A stretch of 64,000 nucleotides of DNA from Devosia sp. ZB163 (GCF_028613635.1 NZ_JAQRMY010000004.1:391182-455181), one strand, 5' to 3'; counted from the stretch's first letter, positions 1 to 8,159 are shown. Program-made: numbers and translations. Notes: generated from the letters alone by a model not told the origin.

Positions 1-75
1 TGGGTCGTCCGCTCCGGCGCGGAGCGGACGACCGGTTTGACCTCGTAGCCCAGGGGCGGCGCGCTGCCGGCGAAG
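1..75. other. Window edge, no gene assigned; strong inverted repeat
   Basis: No start or stop that closes a credible gene is visible in these bases. Positions 3-16 and 20-33 form a perfect 14-bp inverted repeat with a 3-nt loop. It could be the foot of the leftward operon ending at 76, but neither side has a T-run, so it is not called as a terminator. Confidence 0.4.
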
Positions 76-834
76 CTAGCTTTCGAGTAGCTGGTGCGCT
101 TGCGGTCGCCAGCCGATCAGGCGTGCGGCCTTCGAGAGGTTGTGCTCCCGTTCGGTCTCGTCGCCGACGATGAACACCGCTTCAAACCGTCCGCCGGCCT
201 GCGGGGGCGCGTCAATGGCGCCGAGATAGGCGTTGGCCATGTCTTCCTCGTCGAGCGGGAAGACAAAGCTGCCGTCTCCCGCACGTTTCGGATCGCGCCG
301 CTGCTCGAGATAGTCGGCACGGCGTCTGGGGCCGCTGATCCGCAGCCCGATGATGTCCATGTCGAACCAGCGGGCAAAATAGGCGCAGATCTCCTCGCCG
401 AGCCCCTTGGTCAGGCCGTAGACCGAGGGGGAATCGAGGGGCACCTCGTCCTCGCCCGGATAGCTGGGGCGAGCCCGGTAGTGGACGCTCATCGAGCTGG
501 TGTAGACACCGCGCTTCACGCCTGCTTCCTGGGCGAGAAACAGGAACAGGTGCAGCGCCTTGGTGTTGAGCTCATAGTTGTTGAGGATGCTCTCGACATC
601 CTGGTCTGTGACCATGCCGCCCTGGCCGCTGCGCATGGCCAGCCAGACGAAGGCATCGACGCCATCGAGCGCCCGCCGGATCGCTTCGGGATCGAGCACC
701 GAACCCGCGATGAACTCGACATCAGCGTCGGCGGGCGCCGACAGGTCGAGTACCCTCAGGGTGTGCCTCTGCTTGAGATAGGGCGTGATCAGCTGGCCGA
801 CATGGCCGGCGCCACCGACGAGAAGCACCTTCAT
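76..834 (-). CDS. NAD(P)-dependent epimerase/dehydratase (extended SDR)
   Basis: This 252-residue protein is an extended short-chain dehydrogenase/reductase acting on a sugar or sugar derivative; the substrate is unknown. The N-terminal dinucleotide loop GGAGHVG sits at residues 7-13, and the catalytic pair Y139/K143 lies in the segment SVYGLTKG. The ATG at 834 overlaps the stop of the upstream sugar isomerase gene (ATGA), so the two are translationally coupled. Extended SDRs beside TIM-barrel sugar isomerases are usual in sugar or polyol catabolism operons. A longer in-frame opening exists upstream but lies inside the neighbour, so the coupled ATG was chosen. Confidence 0.85.
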   Translation of the reverse strand: MKVLLVGGAGHVGQLITPYLKQRHTLRVLDLSAPADADVEFIAGSVLDPEAIRRALDGVDAFVWLAMRSGQGGMVTDQDVESILNNYELNTKALHLFLFLAQEAGVKRGVYTSSMSVHYRARPSYPGEDEVPLDSPSVYGLTKGLGEEICAYFARWFDMDIIGLRISGPRRRADYLEQRRDPKRAGDGSFVFPLDEEDMANAYLGAIDAPPQAGGRFEAVFIVGDETEREHNLSKAARLIGWRPQAHQLLES

Positions 835-1721
835 CGCGTGCCCTCCGGGCGCTCGCCGGCGTCGAGGATGCGTATCCCCAGCTCCGCCGCCGTCCGGTGG
901 AACAACTCGCCCACCGCGGGAAGTTCCTCGCTGGAGTTGCCTTCGGCGATCATCGGATAGTCCGGATCGAGCGCCTCGAGGCGGGCGAAGAGCGTCTTGA
1001 AGTCCATCAGCCCCTTGCCGGGGCAGCCGTCCTGGAGGTGCAGGGCAAGGCGGTTTTCGATCCAGATGTCCTTGGCATGGGCGCTGCAGATGTGCTTGCC
1101 CAGCAGATCGAAATGCGCGTTCAGCGCGGACGTGGTGTCGAAGACGGTCTCCAGGGTGATCCAGTTGGCGGAATCGTAGTCGCAGCGGACCCAGGGGGAA
1201 TTGACCGCATCGAGGATGCGGGCTGCGATCTCGGGCGTCCGCGGGGTCACCAGCTGGTGGGCTTCCAGGCTCAGGAACACACCCGCATCTTCGGCCGCCT
1301 TGGCGCACTCCCTGAGGGAGCGGATGAGCTGGGTCTCGGCAGCAGCCGTCCAGTTGTCGGGATGCGGGAACCAGGGGCCGGCCGGATTCATCGAGCCGGG
1401 GCCGGTGTCGATGCCACGGGCGCCCATCCAGCCGGCCAGCCGCAGCGCGGCCTGGAGCACGCGCACCGACTGGGTTCGCGCCGTCTCATCGGAGGTCACT
1501 AGGTTCTGCCAGTAGCCGGTCGTCTGGAACAGCAGCACGCCCTGGTCGGCGAGCAGCGATTTCAGCCGCTGTGCATCCTCGCGCGGGGTGGTCAGTGGAT
1601 CGTTGTCGCGAAAGCGCGTGAAGATGCCGCTGAACCCCGCATCACGCACACGCTGGCACATGGGGCCGTCGATATCATTCATGTTCGCGGGCAAGAAGCA
1701 CCCGCTCATTCCAAGCCGCAT
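831..1721 (-). CDS. Sugar phosphate isomerase/epimerase (xylose isomerase-like TIM barrel)
   Basis: The 296-residue product belongs to the AP-endonuclease-2/xylose-isomerase-like TIM-barrel family, which isomerises or epimerises sugars with a divalent metal. The expected metal-ligand segments appear in order: SLEAHQ, CDYDSANW, SAHAKDIW and IAEGNSSE. The ATG at 1721 is preceded by an AGGAGGA ribosome site about six bases away, which decides against the longer upstream reading. It is the first gene of a two-gene leftward operon with the SDR. The metabolite cannot be told from sequence. Confidence 0.85.
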   Translation of the reverse strand: MRLGMSGCFLPANMNDIDGPMCQRVRDAGFSGIFTRFRDNDPLTTPREDAQRLKSLLADQGVLLFQTTGYWQNLVTSDETARTQSVRVLQAALRLAGWMGARGIDTGPGSMNPAGPWFPHPDNWTAAAETQLIRSLRECAKAAEDAGVFLSLEAHQLVTPRTPEIAARILDAVNSPWVRCDYDSANWITLETVFDTTSALNAHFDLLGKHICSAHAKDIWIENRLALHLQDGCPGKGLMDFKTLFARLEALDPDYPMIAEGNSSEELPAVGELFHRTAAELGIRILDAGERPEGTR

Positions 1722-1905
1722 CGTAGTCCTCCTCAAGACGCGGGCATACATCGAGTGGGGGGCGAAAGTGTCAAGTTGGCCATTCCGCTGAGGGCCCATC
1801 CACGGGGTGCGGTCGACCCTCGCCAATGCCGTCGGGCTGATCCGCGTTGTTCCGGGCTTGCGCTTGGCTTACTCAAGCACCAGTGGGTCAGGCGAGGGTG
1901 TGCCA

Positions 1906-2658
1906 GTGGGATGGGAAGCGCTAGGGCTGTGGGGGGCGGACGCGGTTCGCATCGAACCGCTCGCCGGCGGGAGTTCCAACGATGTGTGGAGTGTGCGCGT
2001 CGGCGGGAAGCTGGCGGTTGGGCGGCTCGGCAAGAGGAGTGACGCTGACCTCGCGTGGGAGGCTGAGCTGCTCCAGCATCTCGACCGGGAGGGGCTGACC
2101 GTGCCGGTGCCGATCCCGACGACGGATGGCCGGCTGTTTGCGGACGGCCTGATGGTGATCACGTACATGGAGGGCGGACCGCCAAGGACGAAGGCCGACT
2201 GGCGTCGGGTGGCGGAGACGCTTCGCGAACTGCATCGGCTGACGCGGGGCTGGCCGCAGCGGCCTGGCTGGAGATCGTCGACCGATCTGCTCGATGCCGA
2301 GACCGGGACGAGGATCGACCTCGCCGCGATGCCGCCTGAGGCCGTGGCCCGATGCCGGGCGGCGTGGGCGCGGCTGGTCGGGCGCGAGAGATGCGTCGTC
2401 CACGGCAACCCCAACAACCCGGGCAATGTCCGCATTACCGCGGGGCGGGTTGCCCTGATCGACTGGGACGAGGCGCATGTCGACGTGCCGGACCTCGACC
2501 TGGTGCTGCCTCACAACGGCGCCGATCTGGTCGGCGAGGCCTACGATATTGCCGCGCAGGCATCCTCTGCCTGGGAGGCCGCCGTGTGCTGGGACGATGA
2601 CTACTCGAAGGAGCGGCTGGCCGAGGTGCGGGCCATTCCAGCGGCAACGGACCGTTGA
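1906..2658 (+). CDS. Aminoglycoside phosphotransferase-family protein with HGN in place of HGD
   Basis: The protein (about 250 residues) has the choline/aminoglycoside kinase fold. A nucleotide-loop-like LAGGSSNDVW is near the N-terminus, the catalytic-loop equivalent is HGNPNNPGN (about residues 166-174) and the metal-binding IDWDEAH is near 185. In active family members the loop reads HGD; here the general-base Asp is Asn (codon 2407-2409, AAC). The protein may be inactive or work differently. The start is uncertain: GTG at 1906 follows GGCGAGG at good spacing, while GTG codons at 1900 and 1807 are also in frame. It is divergent from the sugar operon and 30 bases before map. Confidence 0.75.
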   Translation: MGWEALGLWGADAVRIEPLAGGSSNDVWSVRVGGKLAVGRLGKRSDADLAWEAELLQHLDREGLTVPVPIPTTDGRLFADGLMVITYMEGGPPRTKADWRRVAETLRELHRLTRGWPQRPGWRSSTDLLDAETGTRIDLAAMPPEAVARCRAAWARLVGRERCVVHGNPNNPGNVRITAGRVALIDWDEAHVDVPDLDLVLPHNGADLVGEAYDIAAQASSAWEAAVCWDDDYSKERLAEVRAIPAATDR

Positions 2659-2688
2659 CCTCGAGGCGATGGCGGCGCAGAAGCGGGC

Positions 2689-3441
2689 ATGACCATCACC
2701 ACAGAAGCCGAACTCGAGAAACTGAAGGCCATCGGCCGCATCTGCGCGGTGGCGCGCGACGCCATGGCGGCGGCGCTGCGGCCGGGGATCACGACGCTCG
2801 AGCTTGACGATATCGGGCGCCGCATCCTCGACGAGAACGGGGCGCGGTCCGCGCCTGTGATCACCTACGACTTTCCCGGTGCAACCTGCATTTCGGTGAA
2901 CGAGGAGATCGCGCACGGCATTCCCGGCAGCCGCGTGATCAAGGCGGGCGACCTCGTCAATATCGACGTCTCGGCCGAGTTGAACGGGGTCTTTGCCGAC
3001 ACCGGCGCGTCCTTCGTCGTGCCGGAGGCCGATCCGCGGCTGGTGACGCTCTGCCGTGACGGGAAGCGAGCCATGTGGGAGGGGATCCGGGTGGTCAAGA
3101 CCGGTGCGCCGTTCGCCGGCATCGGAAACGCCATCGGTGCCTTCGCCAAGAAGAACCGCTACACGCTGATCGAGAACCTCGCGAGCCACGGGGTGGGGGA
3201 CAGCCTCCACGACGAGCCGGGCGAGATCGCTACGTGGCCGGACCGGTCAGAGCGGCGGGTGATCACCGAGGGGCTGGTGTTCACAGTCGAGCCGTTCCTG
3301 TCGCTCGGCGGTAGGATGGCCGAGCAGCGCGACGAGGACGACGAATGGACGCTGGTGGCGAGCCCGGCGGCCCCTTGCGTTCAGTACGAGCACACGATCG
3401 TCGCGACGCGTCGTGGCGCCATTGTGGTGACCGCGGCATAA
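2689..3441 (+). CDS. map: Type I methionine aminopeptidase
   Basis: This cytoplasmic enzyme removes the initiator methionine from nascent proteins. The 250-residue length is normal for the type I enzyme. All five metal ligands are visible: D93 and D104, H167 in ASHGVG, E201 in FTVEPF and E234 in QYEHTIV. The substrate histidine H76 is in EEIAHGIPG. It starts 30 bases after the phosphotransferase-like gene and could be cotranscribed with it. Many alphaproteobacteria carry more than one map copy, so this may be a paralogue and not the essential copy. Confidence 0.93.
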   Translation: MTITTEAELEKLKAIGRICAVARDAMAAALRPGITTLELDDIGRRILDENGARSAPVITYDFPGATCISVNEEIAHGIPGSRVIKAGDLVNIDVSAELNGVFADTGASFVVPEADPRLVTLCRDGKRAMWEGIRVVKTGAPFAGIGNAIGAFAKKNRYTLIENLASHGVGDSLHDEPGEIATWPDRSERRVITEGLVFTVEPFLSLGGRMAEQRDEDDEWTLVASPAAPCVQYEHTIVATRRGAIVVTAA

Positions 3442-3559
3442 GTGCGGCGCCGGGCTGAACGGTTTCTGAGCGGCCGGTTCCAAACCCATTCAATTTCAGC
3501 GCGCCAGGGTGGCCCCAACGCTGCAGATGCAGCATTGACCAACCACAGGAACGACTGAA

Positions 3560-3997
3560 ATGACCGTCCTCACACTCATCCGGCAGACAAGCCGCGCAGC
3601 GGTCGTCGCCATCGCCCTGGCCGGCACCGCCTTGAGCGTGGTCCCGGCGGAGGCCGCCCCCAATCTCAATGGCTTCTCGCTCGACGTGAAGCCGCAGGGC
3701 AGCCCGAAGGAACTGCAGCAGTTCAAGAAGCAGAAGGACTACGCGCCGAACGACTTCTTCAACTGGTGCCTGACCGACAAGCAGATCCGCAAGGGCCTCA
3801 AGGCCTACGGCTTCTTCGACGTCGAGATCGTGAACCACCTGAGCAAGAACCGCGTGCGCGTGCAGGCCGGCTACGACGACTGGTACTACTCGATGCGCAT
3901 CCATCGCTGCTCGGGCGTCGTCGACAGGATCAAGAAGCTCTACCCCGTCTATGACGACGAGGACTGGGGCGACGACGACGAGTGGACTCCGTACTGA
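3560..3997 (+). CDS. Secreted protein of unknown function with acidic tail
   Basis: The 145-residue product begins with a signal peptide (hydrophobic stretch about residues 12-28, cleavage likely after AEA near 32). The mature part has two cysteines, in FNWCLTD and HRCSG, which could form a disulfide in the periplasm. Its middle (QIRKGLKAYGFFDV, then the RVRVQAGY region) resembles small rhizobial periplasmic proteins of the PepSY-like kind, though that is a loose likeness. The C-terminus is very acidic and aromatic (DDEDWGDDDEW). It stands alone between map and a convergent SDR. Confidence 0.8.
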   Translation: MTVLTLIRQTSRAAVVAIALAGTALSVVPAEAAPNLNGFSLDVKPQGSPKELQQFKKQKDYAPNDFFNWCLTDKQIRKGLKAYGFFDVEIVNHLSKNRVRVQAGYDDWYYSMRIHRCSGVVDRIKKLYPVYDDEDWGDDDEWTPY

Positions 3998-4043
3998 CCC
4001 CGTGGAATGGGGCAGGGGCCGGACGGGGGCCCCTGCCTCGCCG

Positions 4044-4790
4044 CTAGATGTCGATGCGGCGGAACAGCCACCAGGGCAGGTTCCGCACGACCTGCATGAT
4101 CAACCACCAGCGGCGGGGGGCGTACTGGACCGGCCCGCCGCGATCCGCTGCCGACCGGACGATGCGTGCGACGTGCTCGGCCGAGGCCAGTTTCCGGCCC
4201 TCAGGGCCGTTCGCCGTCATGGCCGTGGCCGTTGGGCCGGGTTTCACCACGACCGCGCGCGGTTCCTTACCGGCAAAGCGATGAGCGATGCCTTCGACCA
4301 GGGTCTCGATGCCGGCCTTGGTCGAGGCGTAGATGAAGTTCTTGCGGCGGCCGCGATCGCCGGCGACCGAGCCGAGGACGACGAGGGAGCCGTGCCCCTG
4401 GGCCTCGAGCAGGTTGGCCGCGGCGAGGGCCCACAGGGCGGTGGAGGTGTAGTTGGTCTCCATCATCGCGCGGGCGATCGCGAGGTCAGCGGCGGCCACG
4501 GGCTGCGGCGGCATGATGGCGTAGGCGATGTGGATGTGGTCCGCGCCGCCGAGCTGTTCGGCAAGCCGGGGCAGCTCAATTGCTGGCGAAGCGGTGGTGA
4601 GGTCGATCGTGTGCAGCTCGCAGCGGTGGGCCTCGAGCGCGAGCATCTCGGACTGCAGCCGACCCAAGGCGGCGGCGTCGCGGGCGACCAGCAGCAGGTC
4701 CGCGCCTTCAGCCGCGTAGAGGCGTGCCGTGGCCTGGGCAATGCCCGAGGTGGCTCCTAAGACGATAACACGCAGCGGCTTGCTGGCCAT
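4044..4790 (-). CDS. SDR family oxidoreductase, DprE2-like
   Basis: This 248-residue short-chain dehydrogenase has the cofactor loop GATSGIA at residues 12-18 and a Ser-Tyr-Lys triad (GSVAG, then FIYASTKAG). The arrangement, and a hydrophobic Trp-rich C-terminus with WWLIMQVVRNLPWWL, resemble the DprE2 family, which reduces a 2-keto intermediate during decaprenyl-phospho-arabinose synthesis. No DprE1-like oxidase gene is next to it here, so the substrate remains open. It is a single gene read leftward with a long upstream spacer. Confidence 0.82.
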   Translation of the reverse strand: MASKPLRVIVLGATSGIAQATARLYAAEGADLLLVARDAAALGRLQSEMLALEAHRCELHTIDLTTASPAIELPRLAEQLGGADHIHIAYAIMPPQPVAAADLAIARAMMETNYTSTALWALAAANLLEAQGHGSLVVLGSVAGDRGRRKNFIYASTKAGIETLVEGIAHRFAGKEPRAVVVKPGPTATAMTANGPEGRKLASAEHVARIVRSAADRGGPVQYAPRRWWLIMQVVRNLPWWLFRRIDI

Positions 4791-5141
4791 GTCCTTGATC
4801 TACCCTGTGATTCGGGCGCAGGCCCGAATTGGTCATACCAGCGGCGCCGTAAATGTGGCGCTACTGGGGTGAGATTGCCACAATTGGTGGCCGCCCGGAC
4901 GGGGCGAAGCCTCGTCTGCCGGCGCGTTGGGCAAGGCGGGCGAGCGGAATAAGCGCAATGTTCCCAGAGCCATGGCGTCGTCCTGGTACCTCAAAGCGTC
5001 AAACGTGGAGGCGGTACGGGGTTTGCCGCAATCGATACGGGTTTCTGCCTCGCCGCTCCGCCCAAATCTCGTCGTTCGCGGGCCACACTGGCTTCCTAGC
5101 CTTTAAGTGCGAGTCCAGCAGCAATCGGGGGGCCTATTCCG
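4791..5141. other. Intergenic spacer with one hairpin, no gene seen
   Basis: This 351-base stretch separates a leftward SDR gene from a rightward small gene. An 8-bp perfect inverted repeat, ATTCGGGC and GCCCGAAT (4810-4829, loop GCAG), lies 20 bases upstream of the SDR start and could be an operator or leader hairpin. A rightward open frame across 4853-5158 has no ribosome site and an Arg/Trp-rich product typical of chance translation. Nothing else is recognisable. Confidence 0.5.
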
Positions 5142-5507
5142 GTGACTGCAAAATCTAGAAGGCGCAAACAGATTCTCGTCGGGGAGACTGTTGTGGCGCT
5201 GGAGCGCGAAAAGGCGCTCTTCATTTCCCGCAACGAAGACAGGTGCAGTCACCTGCTCGTTCGTTTCGGGCCCGACAAGGGTGACAAGCACCTCGTGATC
5301 ACCGCGGCGTTCGCGTTCGACGAGGCACGCGTGTGGCATCAGGTGCAGACCGAAGTGCCGGCCGACGACCTCAGACGCGAGGCCGGTCCGGATCACGCCC
5401 TGATCGCCGCTTTCGGCGAGCTCGACGACGGGATCAGCACGGCGCGTATCGCCCGGCTGTTCGCGCCGCTCAACGTTGCCCGGCGCATGGCTGCCGGCCG
5501 TACCTGA
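5142..5507 (+). CDS. Hypothetical protein, 121 aa
   Basis: This unrecognised cytoplasmic protein has a basic N-terminus, no signal peptide and no membrane segment. It starts with GTG at 5142, nine bases after a G-rich run that could serve as ribosome site; an alternative GTG lies at 5193. The reading shows normal GC-rich codon use. Phrases such as GPDKGDKHLVITAAFAFDEA look like a compact alpha/beta fold. It opens a patch of small unknown genes that ends at 7030. Confidence 0.6.
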   Translation: MTAKSRRRKQILVGETVVALEREKALFISRNEDRCSHLLVRFGPDKGDKHLVITAAFAFDEARVWHQVQTEVPADDLRREAGPDHALIAAFGELDDGISTARIARLFAPLNVARRMAAGRT

Positions 5508-5550
5508 CTGCAACCCAACGTGGCCGCCGACCAGCGGCCGGGGAGCACTG

Positions 5551-5787
5551 ATGAAGACCTGCTGGTTTGTCGTCATCGAGAGCCTGGGCTCCTGGTGGAT
5601 CGACTGCGAAGGCAAAGCCTACGGCCCGTTCGAGAACCGCGAAGAAGCGCAGGGCGAGGCCAAGCGAATTGCCGTCACCTATGGCGACGAAGCGCGCCGC
5701 TCACGCATCTACGCGGCGGAAGACGGCGGCGGCCACAAGCTGATCTGGTCCGGGCCGTCGCTCGATCGTCAGCGCTGGTCGTGGTAG
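5551..5787 (+). CDS. Small DUF2188-like protein
   Basis: The 78-residue product (MKTCWFVVIE start) has the pattern of small DUF2188-like proteins: a Trp-rich strand (SWWIDCEGKAYGPF), an Ala/Glu-rich helix (ENREEAQGEAKRIA) and a final strand (HKLIWSG). Function is unknown. The ATG at 5551 has a GGGGAG site at 5540-5545, which favours it over an upstream in-frame start at 5476. Its 3' end overlaps the convergent gene ending at 5769 by 19 bases. Confidence 0.7.
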   Translation: MKTCWFVVIESLGSWWIDCEGKAYGPFENREEAQGEAKRIAVTYGDEARRSRIYAAEDGGGHKLIWSGPSLDRQRWSW

Positions 5788-6074
5788 GGCAGCTTGCTGC
5801 TGCCGACACCGCGGGCCAGAGCGCTGAACGATTGTGCGCCGTTCTCGGAGACCGTCGCATTCGCCAACCTCAGGAGACGGGCCGGGAAAGCCAGAGCGTC
5901 GCGCTCGGCCGGACGAAGGTCGCCTGACCGGTCGTCGTTCATGGCCGTCCTCTCTGCCGCCCGCATGGCGGCGTCCACCTCCTGTCGAGACACCGTCCCC
6001 TTGCTGATCAGCATCTCGTGCATGGCAGCGATGGCGAGGTAGAGCCCCTCGAGCTGCAGGTTTGCAGTGTTCAT
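5769..6074 (-). CDS. Conserved alphaproteobacterial hypothetical protein
   Basis: The 101-residue protein resembles a small family I recall from rhizobia, recognisable by NLQLEGLYLAIAAMHEML near the N-terminus, a central AMRAAER helix and the C-terminal SKLPYHDQR. It appears helical, soluble and without signal peptide. A very good ribosome site (GGGAGGA, six bases before the ATG at 6074) supports it as a real gene. Function is unknown. The convergent 3' overlap with the DUF2188-like gene may allow antisense interaction of the two messages. Confidence 0.75.
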   Translation of the reverse strand: MNTANLQLEGLYLAIAAMHEMLISKGTVSRQEVDAAMRAAERTAMNDDRSGDLRPAERDALAFPARLLRLANATVSENGAQSFSALARGVGSSKLPYHDQR

Positions 6075-6102
6075 ACAGTGTCCTCCCGGCGCGTGGCTTG
6101 CT

Positions 6103-6333
6103 TCATCCGCTGGTCGATTCTGCCAGCGCCTGCTCGTCGCGTTGCATGCGCTCGGTGATCACCTTGCGAAGCTGATGAAGCTCTTGTCCAGTCAGTTCCT
6201 CGGCACCGACGAACCTCCCTGTCGGCGCGCTTGTGACGCCACAGGCGATCGTAAAGGAGTAGGGAGTGCCCGCTCCTTTCGAGACTGCGGTGGCGAATGC
6301 GTGGAAGGGACCGCCAGTCATGGGATTGCTCAT
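6103..6333 (-). CDS. Hypothetical small protein, 76 aa
   Basis: This short reading frame encodes a protein with a Gly/Pro/Thr-rich first half and a charged helix at the end (ELHQLRKVITERMQRDEQ). It lies 28 bases upstream of the next leftward gene and could share its transcript. There is no clear ribosome site before the ATG at 6333 or the GTG at 6339. Codon use fits the genome. It is not recognised and may be spurious. Confidence 0.45.
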   Translation of the reverse strand: MSNPMTGGPFHAFATAVSKGAGTPYSFTIACGVTSAPTGRFVGAEELTGQELHQLRKVITERMQRDEQALAESTSG

Positions 6334-6532
6334 CGACACGTGATGAGATCAATCCACTCGAGGGCGAGCGGTTCCACGGCGAAGCCTTTGGAAACCATGG
6401 ATGCCGTGGCCGCGATCGGCGCAAAGAGCGGCTAATTCGACTAGCAGTCGATTCATAGTCGTCACCCTTCGGCAACCCGGGACGGCGCTACATGACGGTC
6501 GCCTCATGCAACATGCAGTAGGGAGAAGGACG

Positions 6533-7030
6533 ATGCACAAGCTCGCCCTTGCCGCCTCGGCGGTCGCCCTCGCCAGCGTGATGGCGATGTTTGCGGGACC
6601 CGCGAACGCCCAAATGTACGGAAGCCGGGCTCCGATCGTGGATACCGGCGTGGTGGCGCAGCCCGGTTACCCCAACAGGTTTGTCAACCGCTACTTTGCC
6701 CCGCGCTACGTCAACCGGTATTCCAACCGGGGTGTGGTCGATACCACCGACTACACGAACTATGCGCCGCTCGTCGGCCCCAGCTGGGGCCTGATGCGGC
6801 CTCCGGGGTACTCGAACAGATACAACAACCGCTATCTGGGGCCAGGCTACGGCAATAGCTATGTGAACTACGGGCCCCGGTATGGGAACCGGTACATGAA
6901 CTACGGCAATCGGTATGTGAACCGTTGCGTGGTGCAGGACCCAGCCTACACGAACTACCAGCCGCTCGTGGGCGGCAGCTGGGGCCTGATGCGCCCGCCG
7001 GGGTTCAGCAACCGGTACGTCAACTGCTGA
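6533..7030 (+). CDS. Secreted Asn-Arg-Tyr repeat protein with internal duplication
   Basis: The 165-residue protein starts with a clear signal peptide (residues 1-26, cleavage after ANA) following a strong AGGGAGAAGG ribosome site. The mature part is built from NRY, NRF and GNRY/VNRY dipeptide-like motifs, rich in Asn, Arg, Tyr, Gly and Pro. A 24-residue block is present twice, at about 74-97 and 139-162, with 21 identical residues; both contain SWGLMRPPG. The only mature cysteines are C132 and the very last residue C165, each closing a YVN(R)C motif. No known domain is recognised. Composition suggests a surface or periplasmic matrix, or a cationic aromatic polymer-binding protein. Confidence 0.85.
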   Translation: MHKLALAASAVALASVMAMFAGPANAQMYGSRAPIVDTGVVAQPGYPNRFVNRYFAPRYVNRYSNRGVVDTTDYTNYAPLVGPSWGLMRPPGYSNRYNNRYLGPGYGNSYVNYGPRYGNRYMNYGNRYVNRCVVQDPAYTNYQPLVGGSWGLMRPPGFSNRYVNC

Positions 7031-7136
7031 TACGTGCCACCCGGCACCAGCGGACTAGTCCATCGAGCGAAACGGCCGGAGTCGCATAGGCTCCGGTCGC
7101 AGCTTTTTGAGCGAACCATAGGGGGTTTTGGGGGAG

Positions 7137-7211
7137 TGGTACGCCCGGATGGATTCGAACCATCGACCATCCGATTAAAAGTCGGATGCTCTACCACTGA
7201 GCTACGGGCGC
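7137..7211 (-). tRNA. tRNA-Lys(UUU)
   Basis: The minus strand reads as a complete cloverleaf beginning GCGCCCGTAGCTCAG, with anticodon TTT in the loop of the CCGAC stem, the T-loop GGTTCGAATCC and an encoded CCA at 7139-7137. The acceptor stem pairs fully with one G-U at the end. It stands between the NRY-protein gene and a leftward membrane-protein gene. Confidence 0.97.
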
Positions 7212-7313
7212 CTAGGCGGGATCGGGAACCGTGCGGTTCGATCTCAGTCGATCCACAGCCTGCGGATCGGCGCGGAACATAGGCATTCGCTCCCGCCTGT
7301 CAATTGCAATCGG

Positions 7314-8159
7314 CTAGTTTAGCAGCGGCAGCGGGTCGCCCCGGTATTCGGTGGGCTCGCAGGAAACGCCAGCCTTGCCCAGACGCGAGCAGAGCTCGAT
7401 GGCGGTGGCCCGATCCACGAGCGGACCGGCGATGAGCAGCTTGGCGCTGCTGTCCGGGCTCTGGCCGAGCACGGGCGAGAGCCCGACGAGCATGGTGCCG
7501 ACCTCGGACAGCATCTCCTGCCACTGCGCCTCGGCGGCATCGGCGGTGACCGGCACACCCAGGGCGATGCCGGGTGCAGGGGTGGCGGTCGGGATAGCTG
7601 CCGGCATGGTGGCTGCGAGCGGCATGACGGCGAGCTTCACCTCGCCCGTTGCCGGGTCGATCGGGCGCTGCTGGACAGCAACGGTGCCCCCGTCGGTCTC
7701 GAAGGTCAGGGTCTTGCCGGCGCCGATGGAGCCAGTCGACATCGTATCGACGACGGCGGCGGGGCGGCGCGCCTGCGCCTGTTCGATCAGCCGCGGCAGG
7801 CTCACCTCGAGTGCGCCGACGCGCTTGGTCACGGCGCCCGCCGCTTCCTCGTTCATGGTGAAGCGCTGGGCGAGCTGCAGGTTCTCCTGCTTGAGCCGAG
7901 TGGCGTCGGCTTCGAGGGTGGCGACCTGCGAGCGGAGCTGGTTGAGGGTCGAGCCCTCGAGGCGCGAGGCATGCAGGGCGCCATAGACGCTCGGCGGGAT
8001 GATGCCGGAGAGGTTGGCGCCCAGAATCGCGACTGCCCACACGACCAGCGCGACGATCCCCCATGCGGTGACGTCCGCGGGTCGAAACTGCTCTGCTGCC
8101 CTAGCCAAGTCCAAGCCCCCTAAGGCCTTACGAATCAGGCCCGATCTACAGTTTACCAC
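7314..8159 (-). CDS. Membrane-anchored coiled-coil protein with SPOR-like C-terminus
   Basis: The product (281 residues from GTG at 8159) has one membrane segment at about residues 33-55, a likely coiled coil from about 68 to 100, a Pro/Ala/Thr-rich linker around 180-200 and a C-terminal domain (LLIAGPLVDRATAIELCSRL and onward) that resembles a SPOR peptidoglycan-binding fold. This architecture suggests an inner-membrane protein reaching into the periplasm. The start is uncertain: a TTG codon at about 8114, in the run GGGGGCTTGGACTTG, follows a better ribosome site. It is divergent from glmU. Confidence 0.7.
   Translation of the reverse strand: MVNCRSGLIRKALGGLDLARAAEQFRPADVTAWGIVALVVWAVAILGANLSGIIPPSVYGALHASRLEGSTLNQLRSQVATLEADATRLKQENLQLAQRFTMNEEAAGAVTKRVGALEVSLPRLIEQAQARRPAAVVDTMSTGSIGAGKTLTFETDGGTVAVQQRPIDPATGEVKLAVMPLAATMPAAIPTATPAPGIALGVPVTADAAEAQWQEMLSEVGTMLVGLSPVLGQSPDSSAKLLIAGPLVDRATAIELCSRLGKAGVSCEPTEYRGDPLPLLN

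Noticed and set aside
1807-1905. N-terminal extension of the phosphotransferase-like protein from GTG 1807
   Set aside because: The extra residues do not look like part of the kinase fold and have no ribosome site, whereas GTG 1906 has one; left open as an alternative.
4853-5158. Rightward 101-codon frame in the 4.8-5.1 kb spacer
   Set aside because: No ribosome site, Arg/Trp/Ser-rich product unlike real proteins, and it runs into the better-supported gene at 5142.
6650-7030. Direct repeats in the NRY gene as a CRISPR-like or tandem repeat array
   Set aside because: The repeats lie in frame inside a gene with a signal peptide and ribosome site and vary at third codon positions, so they are protein repeats.
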